The notes beneath the pieces were generated by a model. The model did not search any database, was not told the origin of the DNA, and saw only the letters and a list, made by a program, of their open reading frames with translations. This document shows positions 12,926 to 24,134 of a stretch of 64,000 nt of DNA, piece by piece. Source of the stretch: Adineta steineri (lineage: Eukaryota; Rotifera; Eurotatoria; Adinetida; Adinetidae); assembly GCA_905250115.1 (NCBI GenBank), contig CAJNOI010000177.1:1-64000 (forward strand). Direction: 5' to 3'. Positions within the stretch are counted from its first letter, which is position 1, and every line of letters begins with the position of its first letter. The position numbers were made by a program, and so were the translations under genes.

Positions 12926-14939
12926 TCAATGTGATATTGTATACATTCGACTACGTGTTCGATTATAATCGCGTAATTGTTCAACTGGACCTAAAATAAT
13001 TTTCAATAAAAAAAACTTTTCTAATTAGATAAGAAATTAACTAACCAACTGCAGCAATAGCTGGACAATGATTATAAACATATTGATTCATTGCTGCCAT
13101 AACTGTTTTTGCATCAACAGCCTGAAAGTGAAATTAAAATTAATATTTTCTATTAGATATATTAAATAGATTTACATCAATGCGTGCATCAAGTTCATGT
13201 AGTGGAATACGTCGACCGTAGGATAGTAATTGACTATAAAAAGAAAAAATTATAATTTTACTGATTATATTTAGATAAAAAAAACTAACCGTCCAATATC
13301 TTCACAAATTGGTGTTGATCCATCAAGCATTAATAACATATTAGTTTTAAGTAAATTCTTAGCTCTTGTAACTTCAACATCAGTACATGATGTGGCAATA
13401 CGACACCTTTCAATTGTAAAGAGAACACAAATTAATTAAAAGAAACAAAAAGTTTTGAAATAAAATACCATTCATCTTGTATTGCACTCATTGCATCATC
13501 AATTTTCATACGATCAGTAACTAAATAAGCTCCCCATAAACCAGTATCCGTATAACATGTATTAAATGCTTGATATGAATGACATAGATTATATTTAACT
13601 GCTTGTTGACCAAGTCTAGTTGCAACATGACCACCACCAGCCATTGATCTATTTAATTAATTAAATAAATATTAAAACTGTAGAGCTCATAAAGTTATAA
13701 GAATAAGTAAATTATCTTACCTATCCCAATTGCCAATGATAGTTGATGCAACCATTAATGGAATAGTATCAGCATCAGCCCATCCAGTACTTTCAACAGC
13801 AATAGCAATATGTGCTAATGGCATATCATCATCACGAACACGAATTTCACTTCCAGTAAATCTTAAAAAATGAAAAAGAAATTCTTTTATTCATTTATAA
13901 TAAATAATAGATTAAAATAATCTACCGGCATGGTGAAAGATCAGGTACTTCTTCATAACCAGCTTTTAATTTTCCAAAATGTTCTTCACTCAAACGAATT
14001 AATTCATCATGATTAACACCACCAGCAGCAGCTAAAACCATTCGTGGTGCTCTATAATGTGATCCAACATATGTTAATAGATCAGCTTTTTTGATTGATC
14101 TTAATATAATATTTAAAAGATATAAAAGAATAGATTTCGTTTTCGTAAAATTACTTGATATTTTCTGATGGGCCAAGAATAGTTCTACCTAATGGTGTAC
14201 CTTGATATGCAGTTGCATGTAAATGATCAAAAGTAACTTCTTGTAAATTATTTTCAATTTCTTGCATTTCACGTAATATTGTATGACGTTCAAGTTCAAT
14301 TTCTTCTTCACCAAATCGACTATTTTGAACTATATCTGATAGAAGTTCAACAACTATTAGTATACAAAAAATTTATAATTATATATTTAAAAACTACAAA
14401 TCATATATAAAATATACTTTGTGGTAAATCTTTACTAAAACATTTAGCATAATAAACAGTTTGTTCTCTTGATGTATAAGCGTTGAGATGTGCACCGAGA
14501 TTTTCAACTTCAAGTTCAAGTTGACGTTGTGTTCGTTTATTTGTACCCTGAAAAATATAATTTGATTTTTCTAGTACGATATATTATAGTTGATTTTTAC
14601 TTTAAAAGCCATATGTTCAAGAAAATGAGCAGTACCATTGTTTTCTGCATTTTCAAATCGACTACCAGCATCAATCCATACACCAACAGTACATGTTGGT
14701 AGACCATAATCTTCTGATGCTATACGTAAACCATTTTTAATTGCTGTGACTCGAGTTTCAGGTACATTAAGAAGTGTTTCTTGGTATGATGATGATGATG
14801 ATGGATTTGTTTTAAGAGAAGTTGCTATATTTCGAAACTATAAGAAAATAAATAATTATTAAAAGTAAATGAAAAAGTAACTTACGGAAGAACGACCTGC
14901 AAATCTACCAGCACCACGAACAAGACTGCGAAGTAACAT
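12926..14939 (-). CDS. PMPCB: mitochondrial-processing peptidase beta subunit
   Basis: About eleven exons encode roughly 475 residues. The N-terminus is an Arg-rich mitochondrial targeting sequence ([18 protein letters not shown]). The inverted zinc motif HxxEH appears as [13 protein letters not shown], with the downstream glutamate in [12 protein letters not shown], so this is the catalytic beta subunit. The usual M16 segments follow: [32 protein letters not shown] and the C-terminal half [15 protein letters not shown]. The protein ends at [12 protein letters not shown] removes presequences from imported proteins in the matrix, with the alpha subunit as partner. The gene looks complete and ordinary for the family. 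Confidence 0.97.
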
Positions 14940-15345
14940 ATTTCAATTCAACTAAAATAATCTATAAGATGAAAAGATATTTTGGCATGTGAATAGTAAG
15001 GAAAAAAAATACTTGGTCCAGCCATATTCAATATAAAGAACAACGTTCTCTACTATTATGTCACTAATTTCTATGAAAACCAAACCAATATAGTATGACA
15101 TCTATCCGATAGAATGATATTATATTCGTAAAAATAATTGAAAATACACGATACGAATTGATTACAAATATACTAAAAACTACGAACTTTTTTTATTAAC
15201 AACAATAAGAACAACAGCGAATTAATTTTAGTCTATGTTTTAGACATTCAGGCACAGAACTATGTATTGTCACCAGTGGCAGCATGGCTTATCAAGGATC
15301 ACGATGATTAAAGAAAAAAAGGAGCAAAAAATAATCACATCGTTG
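14940..15345. other. intergenic spacer
   Basis: Probable promoter side of PMPCB. No other signal is recognised. Confidence 0.4.
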
Positions 15346-15470
15346 CTAATCAACAAAAATCTGTCGTACACCTAACATAAGTGCTGTTCTAGTCAATGGT
15401 GCAAATGTATTCATTAAATATATAATACCAAATGGAACTGCAAGAATCATATGAACACCGATTTGAATTA
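15346..15470 (-). pseudogene. orphan exon-like fragment, hydrophobic C-terminus
   Basis: On the minus strand a TTTTAG acceptor at 15471 leads into 41 open codons ending in TAG at 15346. The peptide is hydrophobic with a membrane-protein look (GVHMILAVPFGIIYLMNTF, then PLTRTALMLGVRQIFVD). Composition and splice site suggest a real last exon. No matching upstream exons are found within the next kilobase, so it is more likely a fragment left by rearrangement. The family is not recognised. Confidence 0.3.
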
Positions 15471-16080
15471 CTAAAAGTACTCATGTTACAATTTTTTCTT
15501 GTTGTAATATTTTTCGAAGGTATTAAATGAGAACAAAATATTCTTTGCATTCAGTAATTTCTAACAAAATACATTATACCTACAAGAATCCATTATTTTA
15601 TCAAAAGAAAACTGTTTTTATCTATCTTCTTTTTAAAATCCTTAAATTTAAAACAATTATGAATGCCTATTTAGATTTATTGTAGTTTAATTCATGCGCA
15701 AACTAAATTATAAAAGTTCATATTTTTTTCATACATTATATGTTATAGATTTTCAGACGTGTCTAGTATTCATGATTAACTTACAAACACAAAGGGTGTT
15801 GATTTAATAGTACATGAACATTTTTCATGTTTATATAAAGTAGAAGAGGTTGTTCATTTATTCCTTATTATTTTTTCATAGAAACAATACTATCAAACAT
15901 TCCTGACAGTGAAAAAACTAATGCAACACACTTCAGTCTTCATTCTAGTATAAATATTCTTTTGTATTATCTTATGAAAATTGAATCAAGTTTTATGTTC
16001 ATTATGATTTATTTTAATAGAGAAAATACATATACAAAATATTTCATAACTAATAGAGTAATATCATATAACCTATAGTA
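15471..16080. other. intergenic spacer
   Basis: AT-rich spacer between the orphan exon and the chitin-binding gene; nothing recognised. Confidence 0.4.
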
Positions 16081-16422
16081 TTAACCATAGAATCCACAAG
16101 TTGAATGACGTGGTATATCACAATTTCTAATTATATCATTCCATAGCAATCCAGGATTACAACTTTTGTAATAAATTCGACCAGAATCATCACATTGAAT
16201 AAATCCATTACAATCGTTAGGATTTGGATACATACATGACAGAGGATCTTTACAACCTTCGTCGATATCTTTTTCCGGACATCTAAATATACGTCGAGCA
16301 GTAGTAAAATTCATCATACTAAAATAAACAAGAATAATACGATTAAATAAATATATTACAACTGATTACCTAAGCAAGATAAAAACAGCAATGATCATGA
16401 CTATATAAACGAATCGATGCAT
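16081..16422 (-). CDS. secreted single-domain chitin-binding protein (CBM14)
   Basis: Two exons (16370-16422 and 16081-16318, 51-nt intron) give 96 residues. The first exon plus the start of the second make a signal peptide (MHRFVYIVMIIAVFILLS). The rest is one peritrophin-A / type-2 chitin-binding domain with the expected six cysteines: CKDPLSC, DCNGFIQCDDSGR, SCNPGLLWND, NCDIP and STCGFYG. Such proteins bind chitin in extracellular layers such as gut lining, jaws or egg shell; which one applies here is not shown. The spliced start is preferred because it supplies the secretion signal. Confidence 0.85.
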
Positions 16423-17124
16423 AACTATATTTTTTGTATCAATCGAAGTGAAATAAATGATATTCATTGAATTTATCGAACATTTTATAGAGCTAAATAT
16501 TCATTGTTCACATTCGTCGTCAATATATAAATAAAAGCTGACGATATTTTTTTTATTCTTTTATTTTCATTGGTTGTTTTATGAATTAGCGAAGTTTATC
16601 AAAAATTCGTTCATTTTTATAGAATAAAAAAGCGAAATTTGTCAAGCTCATTGGATGAGAAATATTTGTCTTTGTTAGTATTTCATTAACAGTCAAGAAT
16701 TTTTCATCTAACTTGTCGAAGAAGACAGAAAGACGTCATAAGCAGTAAACCATCTTGAGGGTGTGGCTGCCGCTGTTGTGTTCAATCTAGCAACACGCAC
16801 ACCCGCACCCTGAAATTTTTTATAACAAAGATGTATAGTTGATGAACATGACCTGTTGACTATTGTATTTGCTCGTCCATTTCATACATATTTTATCCTT
16901 TTAGTCTGCTTCTCAGTTTTTCTTTCTCAATATCAAATAATTATTTATTGGTCGCCATATGCATTGGAAAAGAAATAATCGCATATTTTTCATTTATTAT
17001 TTCTTGTTATAGAATTAATCAAAAATTTATTTTATTACTTATCGAAAGTTTTGTTTTCTATTTCACATTCACAGCAAGACTTAACATTAATAGACACATT
17101 TCCAAACACTCAAATATTGATGAT
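16423..17124. other. intergenic with one GT-rich hairpin
   Basis: Contains the hairpin at 16755-16812 (listed separately) and otherwise AT-rich sequence. An additional 5' exon of the next gene may lie here. Confidence 0.4.
16755..16812. repeat. TTGAG/TGTGGG-type hairpin
   Basis: An imperfect palindrome opens TTGAGGGTGTGG and closes with ACCCGCACCCTG. It is one of about a dozen similar hairpins in the window whose arms resemble TGTGGG repeats. Confidence 0.6.
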
Positions 17125-17869
17125 ATGGATAATTTTCACTCACACTTCAGGTAGGTCGTATGTAAAATATCAGAAGATAGCTGATCAATTAGATTATTTG
17201 GTTAATTATTTTTCTATAGATCTCAGCCAAATATTAATCGAATATTTATTTGGTCTAATAAATTGCGATATGTGCATTTGATCATATTAATATTATGCAT
17301 CTATAATTTTCTTCGATTGCCTTCTATGAATAAATACTCAAATGACCCTATTTTTCAGTCTGCATTATCTGAAAGTAATGGATCATCGATGATTTACAAT
17401 TTATTCGAACAAGCCGCTATGAGTAAATATTGTTTGATAACACAAACGAGAAAATACAGAATAAGTTTTCTTTCATCATTATATATTTGCAGGCCGTTGT
17501 TCATCACCATTATTACTTATTCCTAACAATATTCATAGTTACACATCGATGAGCTTATTAATCATATTATTGTACATTATCTCTATATTATTGAGTATAT
17601 TGGCTCAATGGTTTTATTCACGTGTTTCTTATGATCAATTAATGAAACCTTATCGATGGTATCGCTGGTGTTTTAAAATACTTGTTTGTCTTGTTCTTAC
17701 TACGATTTGCAATCAACTAGTCAATGCATTATCATGTCGACCCATTGAGATTCTCTATGATATACGATATACATCAATGCTCATCATAAAAATAGTTGGT
17801 TTTCTTGTTTGTCTTCTCTTAGCTTTTTTTCTTGGTATTAAATATGCATTAGTTAAACGAAGAAACTGA
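17125..17869 (+). CDS. three-exon multispan membrane protein, copy 1
   Basis: Exon 1 ends at 17150, exon 2 is 17220-17422 and exon 3 is 17493-17869. Exons 2 and 3 align with the neighbour at 18710-19656 in splice phase and in exon-3 length (377 bp in both). Shared landmarks are INRIFIWSNKLR against INRMFAWTNKFR, RPYxW-type WYRWCFKIL, ALSCRPIEILYDIRY and a final span ending KYALVKRRN. About four hydrophobic segments are seen. No known family is recognised; it looks like a lineage-specific membrane protein. ATG 17125 is the only Met in the open frame of exon 1, so the true start may lie in an upstream exon. Confidence 0.6.
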
Positions 17870-18709
17870 TAAGAATTAGTTTCTCAATATTGATCAAAAT
17901 ATAGTTTTTGTATTATTTTTGTGATTATGTTTTGACTCATATAACGTCATTTAATTGTCGCCTATTCTGTTAGTATCGATTTTTCAATAAAGTCCTATCA
18001 TCAGAAATGTACAACATGCTCAGTTTATTGTTCAATAGAATTAATAAATATTACCGAAAAAATCTACTTGATATTCTTAATTACTCTGATTGCAATAGAA
18101 ATGAAAATTTGATATATATCATTGTGATAAATGCTTTATTTGTAATTCATATATTAAAGACATTTTTCTTTATGTTTCGAAGAAATGATCCAGTAAAAAG
18201 GAAGATATCAGCTGATCAATAGTTAAATTAAATTATAATTTCATATTCGAAATATGTAAAACAAAAAAATAGACAACTCATACTTTCATGGAGTGAATCA
18301 TATTAGGTCTATAACTATTCATTTTTTATTTCTTTGTTTTTTGACTAATACATCTTCCTACATTTTCTCTCATTCGTCAATAATATAGGCAAAATGAGGC
18401 AGGTCATTCAATATTGTCATTGTTTGATCACCAGTTATAAATTGATTATACATACATAGGTGTTGTTGAATTTCATTGATTTCTCGCAGGCAGCAAAAAA
18501 ACTTTCAAATAAACGTGAGTAATTCCATCAGAGAATAATAAAATGAGTTAGAGAAAATGTGTCGTTATTCTTGATTGTAAAAAAATCCTATTACTATTTA
18601 TTTAATAGAGGAGATAAAAATGATATTATCATGAAACGAAAATAATAAGAGGAAACTAGTTTTTGAGTGTCGACGTTTTACAGTTTGATCTACTCAAAAA
18701 TAATTAAAG
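17870..18709. other. spacer between tandem paralogs
   Basis: Spacer of 840 bp. It holds a 71-codon open frame at 18007-18222 with a hydrophobic stretch (IIVINALFVIHILK), which may be an isolated exon or chance. No splice partner is evident. Confidence 0.3.
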
Positions 18710-19656
18710 ATGAATGGAGAAGCATTCGAAGACGATTTTTATTATCGATTAATTATAATTTTCTTCAAAGAAGCAAAGATCAGATTTGTTTTTAGTATTG
18801 GTCTTTTTAGTGACATCATGGCAACTATTCATTCTTTTCCTGTACAACAACAAGAACCGAGACATCAGTCGCTCATATTTTCAGCAGCAGATATGTTGTA
18901 TAGCCATTTTGGGTATGTTCTGTTTGCAACTATGATTATAAACAGACGCGATCTTGCAAGTGGAATGATCTAAATTTTCGTTTATGTTTAGGTATCGACC
19001 ACGTATAAATCGAATGTTTGCTTGGACAAATAAGTTCCGACTAATCTATTCGTTCATCTTATTTATGTGCAATCATACCCTTTTTTGGTTACCAATTATG
19101 AGTGTGGATCTCGACGATAGTATTAATTTCCTACTGGCTAAAACTATTAATCCATTGAAAAAATCTGAGTTAACAACTCTGCCTTTTATAAGTAAGTACT
19201 TGAGGATTTTATTTTATCACCATAGATTCATGTATTAAAAACAGTGATAAAACATTTAGTTTTTTTTCTCGTTTTACAGATCGTTGCACATTATTATCAT
19301 CAATTACTATGGATAGTATTATTAGTTATAGAGACATGAGATTAATACTCGTATTACTCTGTATATGTTCTCAGTTAATGTTAATGTTTTCACTAATTAT
19401 TTATCGAAATCTTCCTTATGAGGAACTTATACGACCTTACCAATGGTTTTGCTGGTGTCGTAAGATATTAATCTGTCTTGTTATATCGTTGATATGCTAT
19501 CAATTAGCCAGTGTGTTGGGATGTCGACCAATTGAGATAATCTACGACAGTCGATATATAATAATGTTTATCGTACAAACAATTGGCTTTTTTATTTGTC
19601 TTCTCTTGGCTTTTTGTCTTGGTGTCAAATATGCAACAATTAAAAGTCGAAATTAA
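18710..19656 (+). CDS. three-exon multispan membrane protein, copy 2
   Basis: Exons 18710-18912, 18992-19191 and 19280-19656 splice in frame to 259 residues. A soluble N-terminus (HSFPVQQQEPRHQS) precedes the conserved block PRINRMFAWTNKFRLIYSF and about four hydrophobic spans, then VLGCRPIEIIYDSRY and GVKYATIKSRN at the end. It is a tandem paralog of the gene at 17125. Its exons 2 and 3 lie in a segment that recurs inverted at the right end of the window, where a third, nearly identical copy sits. The family is unknown; membrane location is inferred from hydrophobicity alone. Confidence 0.65.
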
Positions 19657-20447
19657 TTGGATAGTTTTTATATTGACTATCATCATGCATATTAGAAACA
19701 TTTATCTTGTTAGATTCCAATTAAAATTCTTGCTTTTTTTGCATTTTTGAAACAGATGATAATGTTAATAAATACTTATCTACAGCACTGAATTTATTTT
19801 GAATTTGATGATGCAATATTCTTTTGAAAAATCAAAAGATAAATGAACTGTTCTCAAGAGAGAAAAAGCGATACTTCTGTACTTCCGTCGTACTTCAAAA
19901 AATTTTAAAGTAGATGAAGTCTCGCTTTTCTCCCTTTAACCCACCCATATTCATACTAGACATCGACTCAAACCCACTATTTTTTAATTGAATTATCTGA
20001 TTTTAATATATATACATTAAAATTTAAGATAATTTTGAGAGTCTGAGTGTTGTGCTTATTTTATCAACATTCATCCTCATCCTATCATATCTCCATCTTC
20101 TTCTTAGAATCGTCAAATTAAAAGCAAAATACAAATCTTGGTCAGAACAAATCGTTATTCTTCTATTATCTCTTGAGACTGTAGGTGTAAGTAGGGTTTC
20201 TCTTCCTTATCTACACCCACACTCAAATTGGCATCAACAATTTACAAGACCATTCATGTGTCAAATCGAATATCTTCAATGTTTTTGTTTGGCAAAAATA
20301 GTATATCTCAATATAAAACACAACTGATCATTCTTTTTGTCAATATTAAAAAAGGGATGACCATATTTATCTCTTTCTCCTTTGTTATAGTACAGCACAA
20401 GATAAAAAATATACAATTCTATCAAACTTTTATTTTATTAAAGCAAT
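19657..20447. other. spacer between convergent genes with two small repeats
   Basis: Holds a MITE-like stretch (about 19850-19942) with inverted ends around AGAAAAAGCGATACTTC and AGTCTCGCTTTTCTCCC, related to the element at 30221-30375. It also holds the GT-rich hairpin at 20173-20227. Open frames here are identical in the other inverted arm but lack coding character. Confidence 0.5.
20173..20227. repeat. TTGAG/TGTGGG-type hairpin
   Basis: Arms TTGAGACTGTAGGTGTA and CTACACCCACACTCAA pair across a short loop. An identical copy lies inverted at about 62911-62966 within the other duplication arm. Confidence 0.6.
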
Positions 20448-21187
20448 TTATAACATAGGAAAATAATGATGACATTTTTCTGAAGAAAATGATTGATCTA
20501 GATCAAGATCTTTGACTATACTAAAGTTAAAATATGTTGTATCAATGGTAAAATTGTTTGTTATTATTGTAAGTAATTCATATTTGATGTAAAGACTAAG
20601 TAAACGAGATAGATAAGTTATTTTCTTTGAGAGAAATTGTTCAGCATAATCTGTATGTGCCGATTGTAGATTAAGAAGTTTAAGATGAGGAAATGTAATT
20701 AATTCAGTAGACGAATTTGGTTTATCTTCTTGTGGTTGATCATTACGTATATGTAATATTTCGATAAAAGGTATATCATGAGAGATAATTTGAAAGAGTT
20801 TATGCTCAAAAGGAAATATATCAATAACGACCAAATATCGAACTGTATGAAACATGCCTCCTGGAAAAGAATTATTGATTTCAAGTAAATATTCGAATTG
20901 ATATGGAAGTGAATAAATATGACATTTTGATTCGATATGTGAATGAATACTAATATATGAATTAATATGTGGATATATTCCTTTTCCAATAAAACTACGT
21001 TGAATATCTTCATTTGATGAAAAATTAATATCATTATATCTCAAGACACATGTTTGAATATTAAATGTAAAGTTATCTAGTTTTTTCATATGACAAAGAA
21101 GTTCATTATATAATTGGATACCATCAACGTAATTTAAATCATATACTTTTATTAATAAATATAATTTTAATTCTTCAAGATTTATCA
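20448..21187 (-). CDS. F-box/LRR gene, 3' half only (cut by gap)
   Basis: The open frame ends at 20448 and runs into the 100-N gap at 21188. It matches the last ~246 codons of the complete gene at 60963-62689. The ~186 C-terminal codons are identical between copies, whereas the ~60 codons next to the gap carry eight replacements. The F-box and first repeats are missing, either because they lie in the gap or because the copy is truncated there. LRR-type motifs such as FPHLKLLNLQSAHTDYAEQF are visible. Whether this copy is functional cannot be judged. Confidence 0.75.
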
Positions 21188-21287
21188 NNNNNNNNNNNNN
21201 NNNNNNNNNNNNNNNNNNNNNNNNNNNNNNNNNNNNNNNNNNNNNNNNNNNNNNNNNNNNNNNNNNNNNNNNNNNNNNNNNNNNNNN
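21188..21287. other. assembly gap (100 N)
   Basis: The gap is of conventional length, so the real size is unknown. The sequence just right of it repeats TTCGGTGATCA and GTGATCATTTCAC, hinting that a tandem repeat blocked assembly. Confidence 0.95.
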
Positions 21288-21591
21288 TTCGGTGATCATT
21301 TCACATACAACTAATTAAGTGATCATTTCACTCCTTTTTCGGTGATCAAAACAACCCTCGTCCATAGTTTATTTTCTTGATTTCGATCAACTCATCTATT
21401 TAATTAGTGTCACCTGTATTTTGACAGTATACAAATTTGACTTTATTCAAATATAGTCGTGAATGTTAACAAAACTTGTGAAAATTGATTTTGTTTTTCT
21501 AATACGTTAAACATAAATGTCTAGTATCGATCGTGAAATATTTTATTATTTTCTCTTGTTCACTCGTTCTCTAGACGAAATATAATAAAAA
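21288..21591. other. intergenic next to gap
   Basis: Begins with degenerate GTGATCATTTCAC repeats, then AT-rich spacer down to the end of the collar-domain gene. Confidence 0.4.
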
Positions 21592-22452
21592 TTAGAGTTT
21601 CATAATATAAATTAATGCGTGAAATGGTGGTAAAATTTTAAGAGCATCTGTTGTAACTTCATGTGAATGTGGTTCATTATTGCCTTGTTTTTCGATTTTA
21701 TGTTGATGATGACAGTTAACAGTTTTATTATTGCTCTCCGTATTTATCATTGTCGATCTATCAGATCGAATATGACGATTAGTAATATTGTCTAAAATAA
21801 AAGAACAATCTCACATATATACAGATTTTTCTATGAGAAACTTTTTACTGTGACTTGTCGTTATTCCTTCGTCTAAATCTTGATTATAGCACATGAAACT
21901 TGTATCTTCTATTGATGTTAGACCGCCATGAGAATGTTCAGGCATTTGAGCAACAGTCAAACGAGTTGGACGAATATTAAGAGTAGGTGTTGCACTTGAT
22001 GCTCCACCTTTTTGACCAACAGAAAATTGTGCATTAGGACCTTTTATTAAAAGAAGATAATTACGATTTTAAGTCAAAAAATTAAGAGAAGAAAAAGTAA
22101 CCTGAGCCTATAACAAAGCGATCGCGTAAATCAGGTGTTCCTTGAGTTCCATCGCATACAGCCCATCCTTGTGGCACAAGATGTGCAGCACCACTCCTAG
22201 ACAAATGAATATAATAAATATATGACTGATGAATAAATTTGCTTTACCAAAGAAGAATTACACCTTGAGGCACCACATGATAAAGACTACTATCAGTTAG
22301 AAGTTCAGGAGGTATTCTAATAATTCATTGAATAGCATCAATATAAAATTATAATCAACTCACAATCCTCGTGTCTGTTGTTGTTGAGAATTAGACACTA
22401 ATAAAGTGTTAACAACAAAGAAAACAAAGAGAGTAACACCATTATTAACCAT
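21592..22452 (-). CDS. secreted phage-tail-collar-domain protein
   Basis: Five exons give about 220 residues. A signal peptide (VTLFVFFVVNTLLVS) is followed by the complete collar pattern: GVILLWSGAAHLVPQGWAV, CDGTQGTPDLRDRFVIGSG, FSVGQKGGASSATPTL, MPEHSHGG, and after a His/Asn-rich insert EPHSHEV and PPFHALIYIMKL. Residues and order match the microcystin-dependent-protein / phage tail collar family, best known from phages and bacteria, where it forms fibre tips. Four short introns and the signal peptide show it is resident in the animal genome. A role as a secreted lectin-like or egg/gut protein is speculative; horizontal origin is inferred. Confidence 0.88.
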
Positions 22453-22925
22453 TTTGAAGAATAATGAATATTTTCATTTAGCGATTCTTGACTTATTTAA
22501 TGAGAAAATAAACAGATGATTTTTATCTTTTCAAAAATAATCAATATCCTTTTTATTCTATTTTAGATTAATGTAGTAATAATATATCACAAAAATACAA
22601 TAAATGGTAACTGGTTATATATTTTTACTTTGTCCAAATTTCAATATAGAAAAGAAGTAGACGTAACTCATTGATATTAAAATATGAATACGAAGATTGG
22701 AGATAACTACAATGACCTTATATATATATATTCTCAGTTAGAAACTATCTAAAAGTTAAAATTTGAAAGTATTCGACAGAGTATGTATTTATGATAAAAC
22801 TATAGATAAATAATTCCATATATATAATGAGTCGTTTATTTTTAATAAAAGATATATATTATTTGTTCTTAGTTATTATTATCTATGAATATAAATATGA
22901 ATGAAAATAATTTAGAAAAATTTAT
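22453..22925. other. intergenic spacer
   Basis: AT-rich sequence between two minus-strand genes. Nothing is recognised. Confidence 0.4.
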
Positions 22926-23734
22926 TTATTTATTTGTTAAATAATCAATCATATTAATCCAATCAGGAAATTGACGTGGATTTTCTGCACTTATAAACCA
23001 AATATGATTAACACCTTGCAATTTACAATTAATAATTTCTTGTTTTATTTGAACTTTAACTTTTTCACGTTCTTCTAAATTAACTAAATCAAATTTATTA
23101 ACAATAATATCATAACGAAGTTGAATTGCATCGAGAAGACGAAATACTTTTGTCATTTCTTTGATTGTTGATGTTATAACAACAATTCGAGCTGTTAATG
23201 CTTTCCAAAAAGCTATATATTCCATACTAAAATATGATAGATCATCATTTCTACCAGGAATATCATAAAGACGATATCCTTGACCTTCATATGGTTGAAT
23301 TTCTTGTGTTGTTTCACCAGCGCCAACTTCGGCAAGATTTTTTCCAATTAATTTATTTATAATGGTACTTTTTCCTGTTGATGTTAAACCAAAAAATCCA
23401 AAATTTCTTCCTTGCATAGGAAGAGGTGCCGTTTGTGATGCCAATCGTATTAATACTTCAGCTCCTTTTCGATCAAATCGTTGAAGATCTTCAAAAGAAT
23501 CAATATCTTGATTTTCCATTCGTTTAATAAGTTCATTATATTTAGCTAATATATCTGCATTTTGTTTTTGAAATTGTTGCAATTGTTCGACTAATTTTGG
23601 ATCGTGAACATATTCTAGTACAATTTCATATAAACATATATATATAATTATATAAATTATTTACTTTTATTCATCATTGGAATATTTCCAAGAATAGCAT
23701 TAACAAGAGCAGCAGCTCCAGAAAGCCAACTCAT
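22926..23734 (-). CDS. IRG-like P-loop GTPase, intact copy
   Basis: Two exons (23665-23734 and 22926-23614, 50-nt intron) encode 252 residues. A short hydrophobic N-terminus (MSWLSGAAALVNAILGNIP) and a helical stretch precede a compact GTPase domain. G1 is GLTSTGKST (about residue 105), G3 is DIPGRND, G4 is NKFD and G5 is in WFISAENP. The size and single domain resemble immunity-related GTPases and the bacterial ribosome-binding GTPase group. There is no C-terminal helical domain, so it is shorter than vertebrate IRGs. It is divergently paired with a second copy 400 bp away. Confidence 0.8.
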
Positions 23735-24134
23735 TGAAAAAAGATTTTGAACTAATCAAAAAATAAAAGATTATCATATTTGTATACTGTTTTTATAGAT
23801 TATTTGTGTCTTATTCATGATGAAATATTTCGATTTGTTTCTGTAAAGATGAATAATTACTAAATATTGAGTCATTCCATACTAATGATAAAGTAATCTA
23901 TTGGCATTTTTTACAATTAGGATATGACTCTATTTTATAATGAATCAGAACAAGAATATTAATCGTATATGATATTATATTAGTCATTTTTTGAATATAT
24001 TTTATATGAAAATGTGATTTACTTTGTCGTAATGACGTTTTTATTTTCAGAAGTTAATGTTTGTCATTAATTGTCACTTTACAAAGAGACTAATATAACG
24101 TCATTTGAATGATTTCGATTATCAAAAAGAGACT
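23735..24134. promoter_or_regulatory. shared intergenic region of divergent GTPase pair
   Basis: These 400 bp lie between two head-to-head paralogs and may act as a bidirectional promoter. That is inferred from layout only; no clear TATA pair is seen. Confidence 0.35.

Larger units (their letters stand above)
19138..21187 (+). repeat. left arm of 2.05-kb inverted duplication
   Basis: This segment reads almost base for base as the reverse complement of 61950-64000. It carries exons 2-3 of a membrane-protein gene, an intergenic stretch and the 3' part of an F-box gene. It is cut at 21188 by the assembly gap; the other arm runs off the window, so the true length is larger. The central 1.6 kb shows only scattered differences, while both ends are visibly more diverged. 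Confidence 0.9.

Noticed and set aside
18007..18222. 71-codon frame between the tandem membrane genes as a gene
   Set aside because: No splice partner and no match to the neighbouring paralogs; kept only as a note.
20052..20458. Frames identical in both inverted arms (also 62679-63085) taken as conserved genes
   Set aside because: Identity reflects the recent duplication, not selection; they run across a hairpin and lack features.
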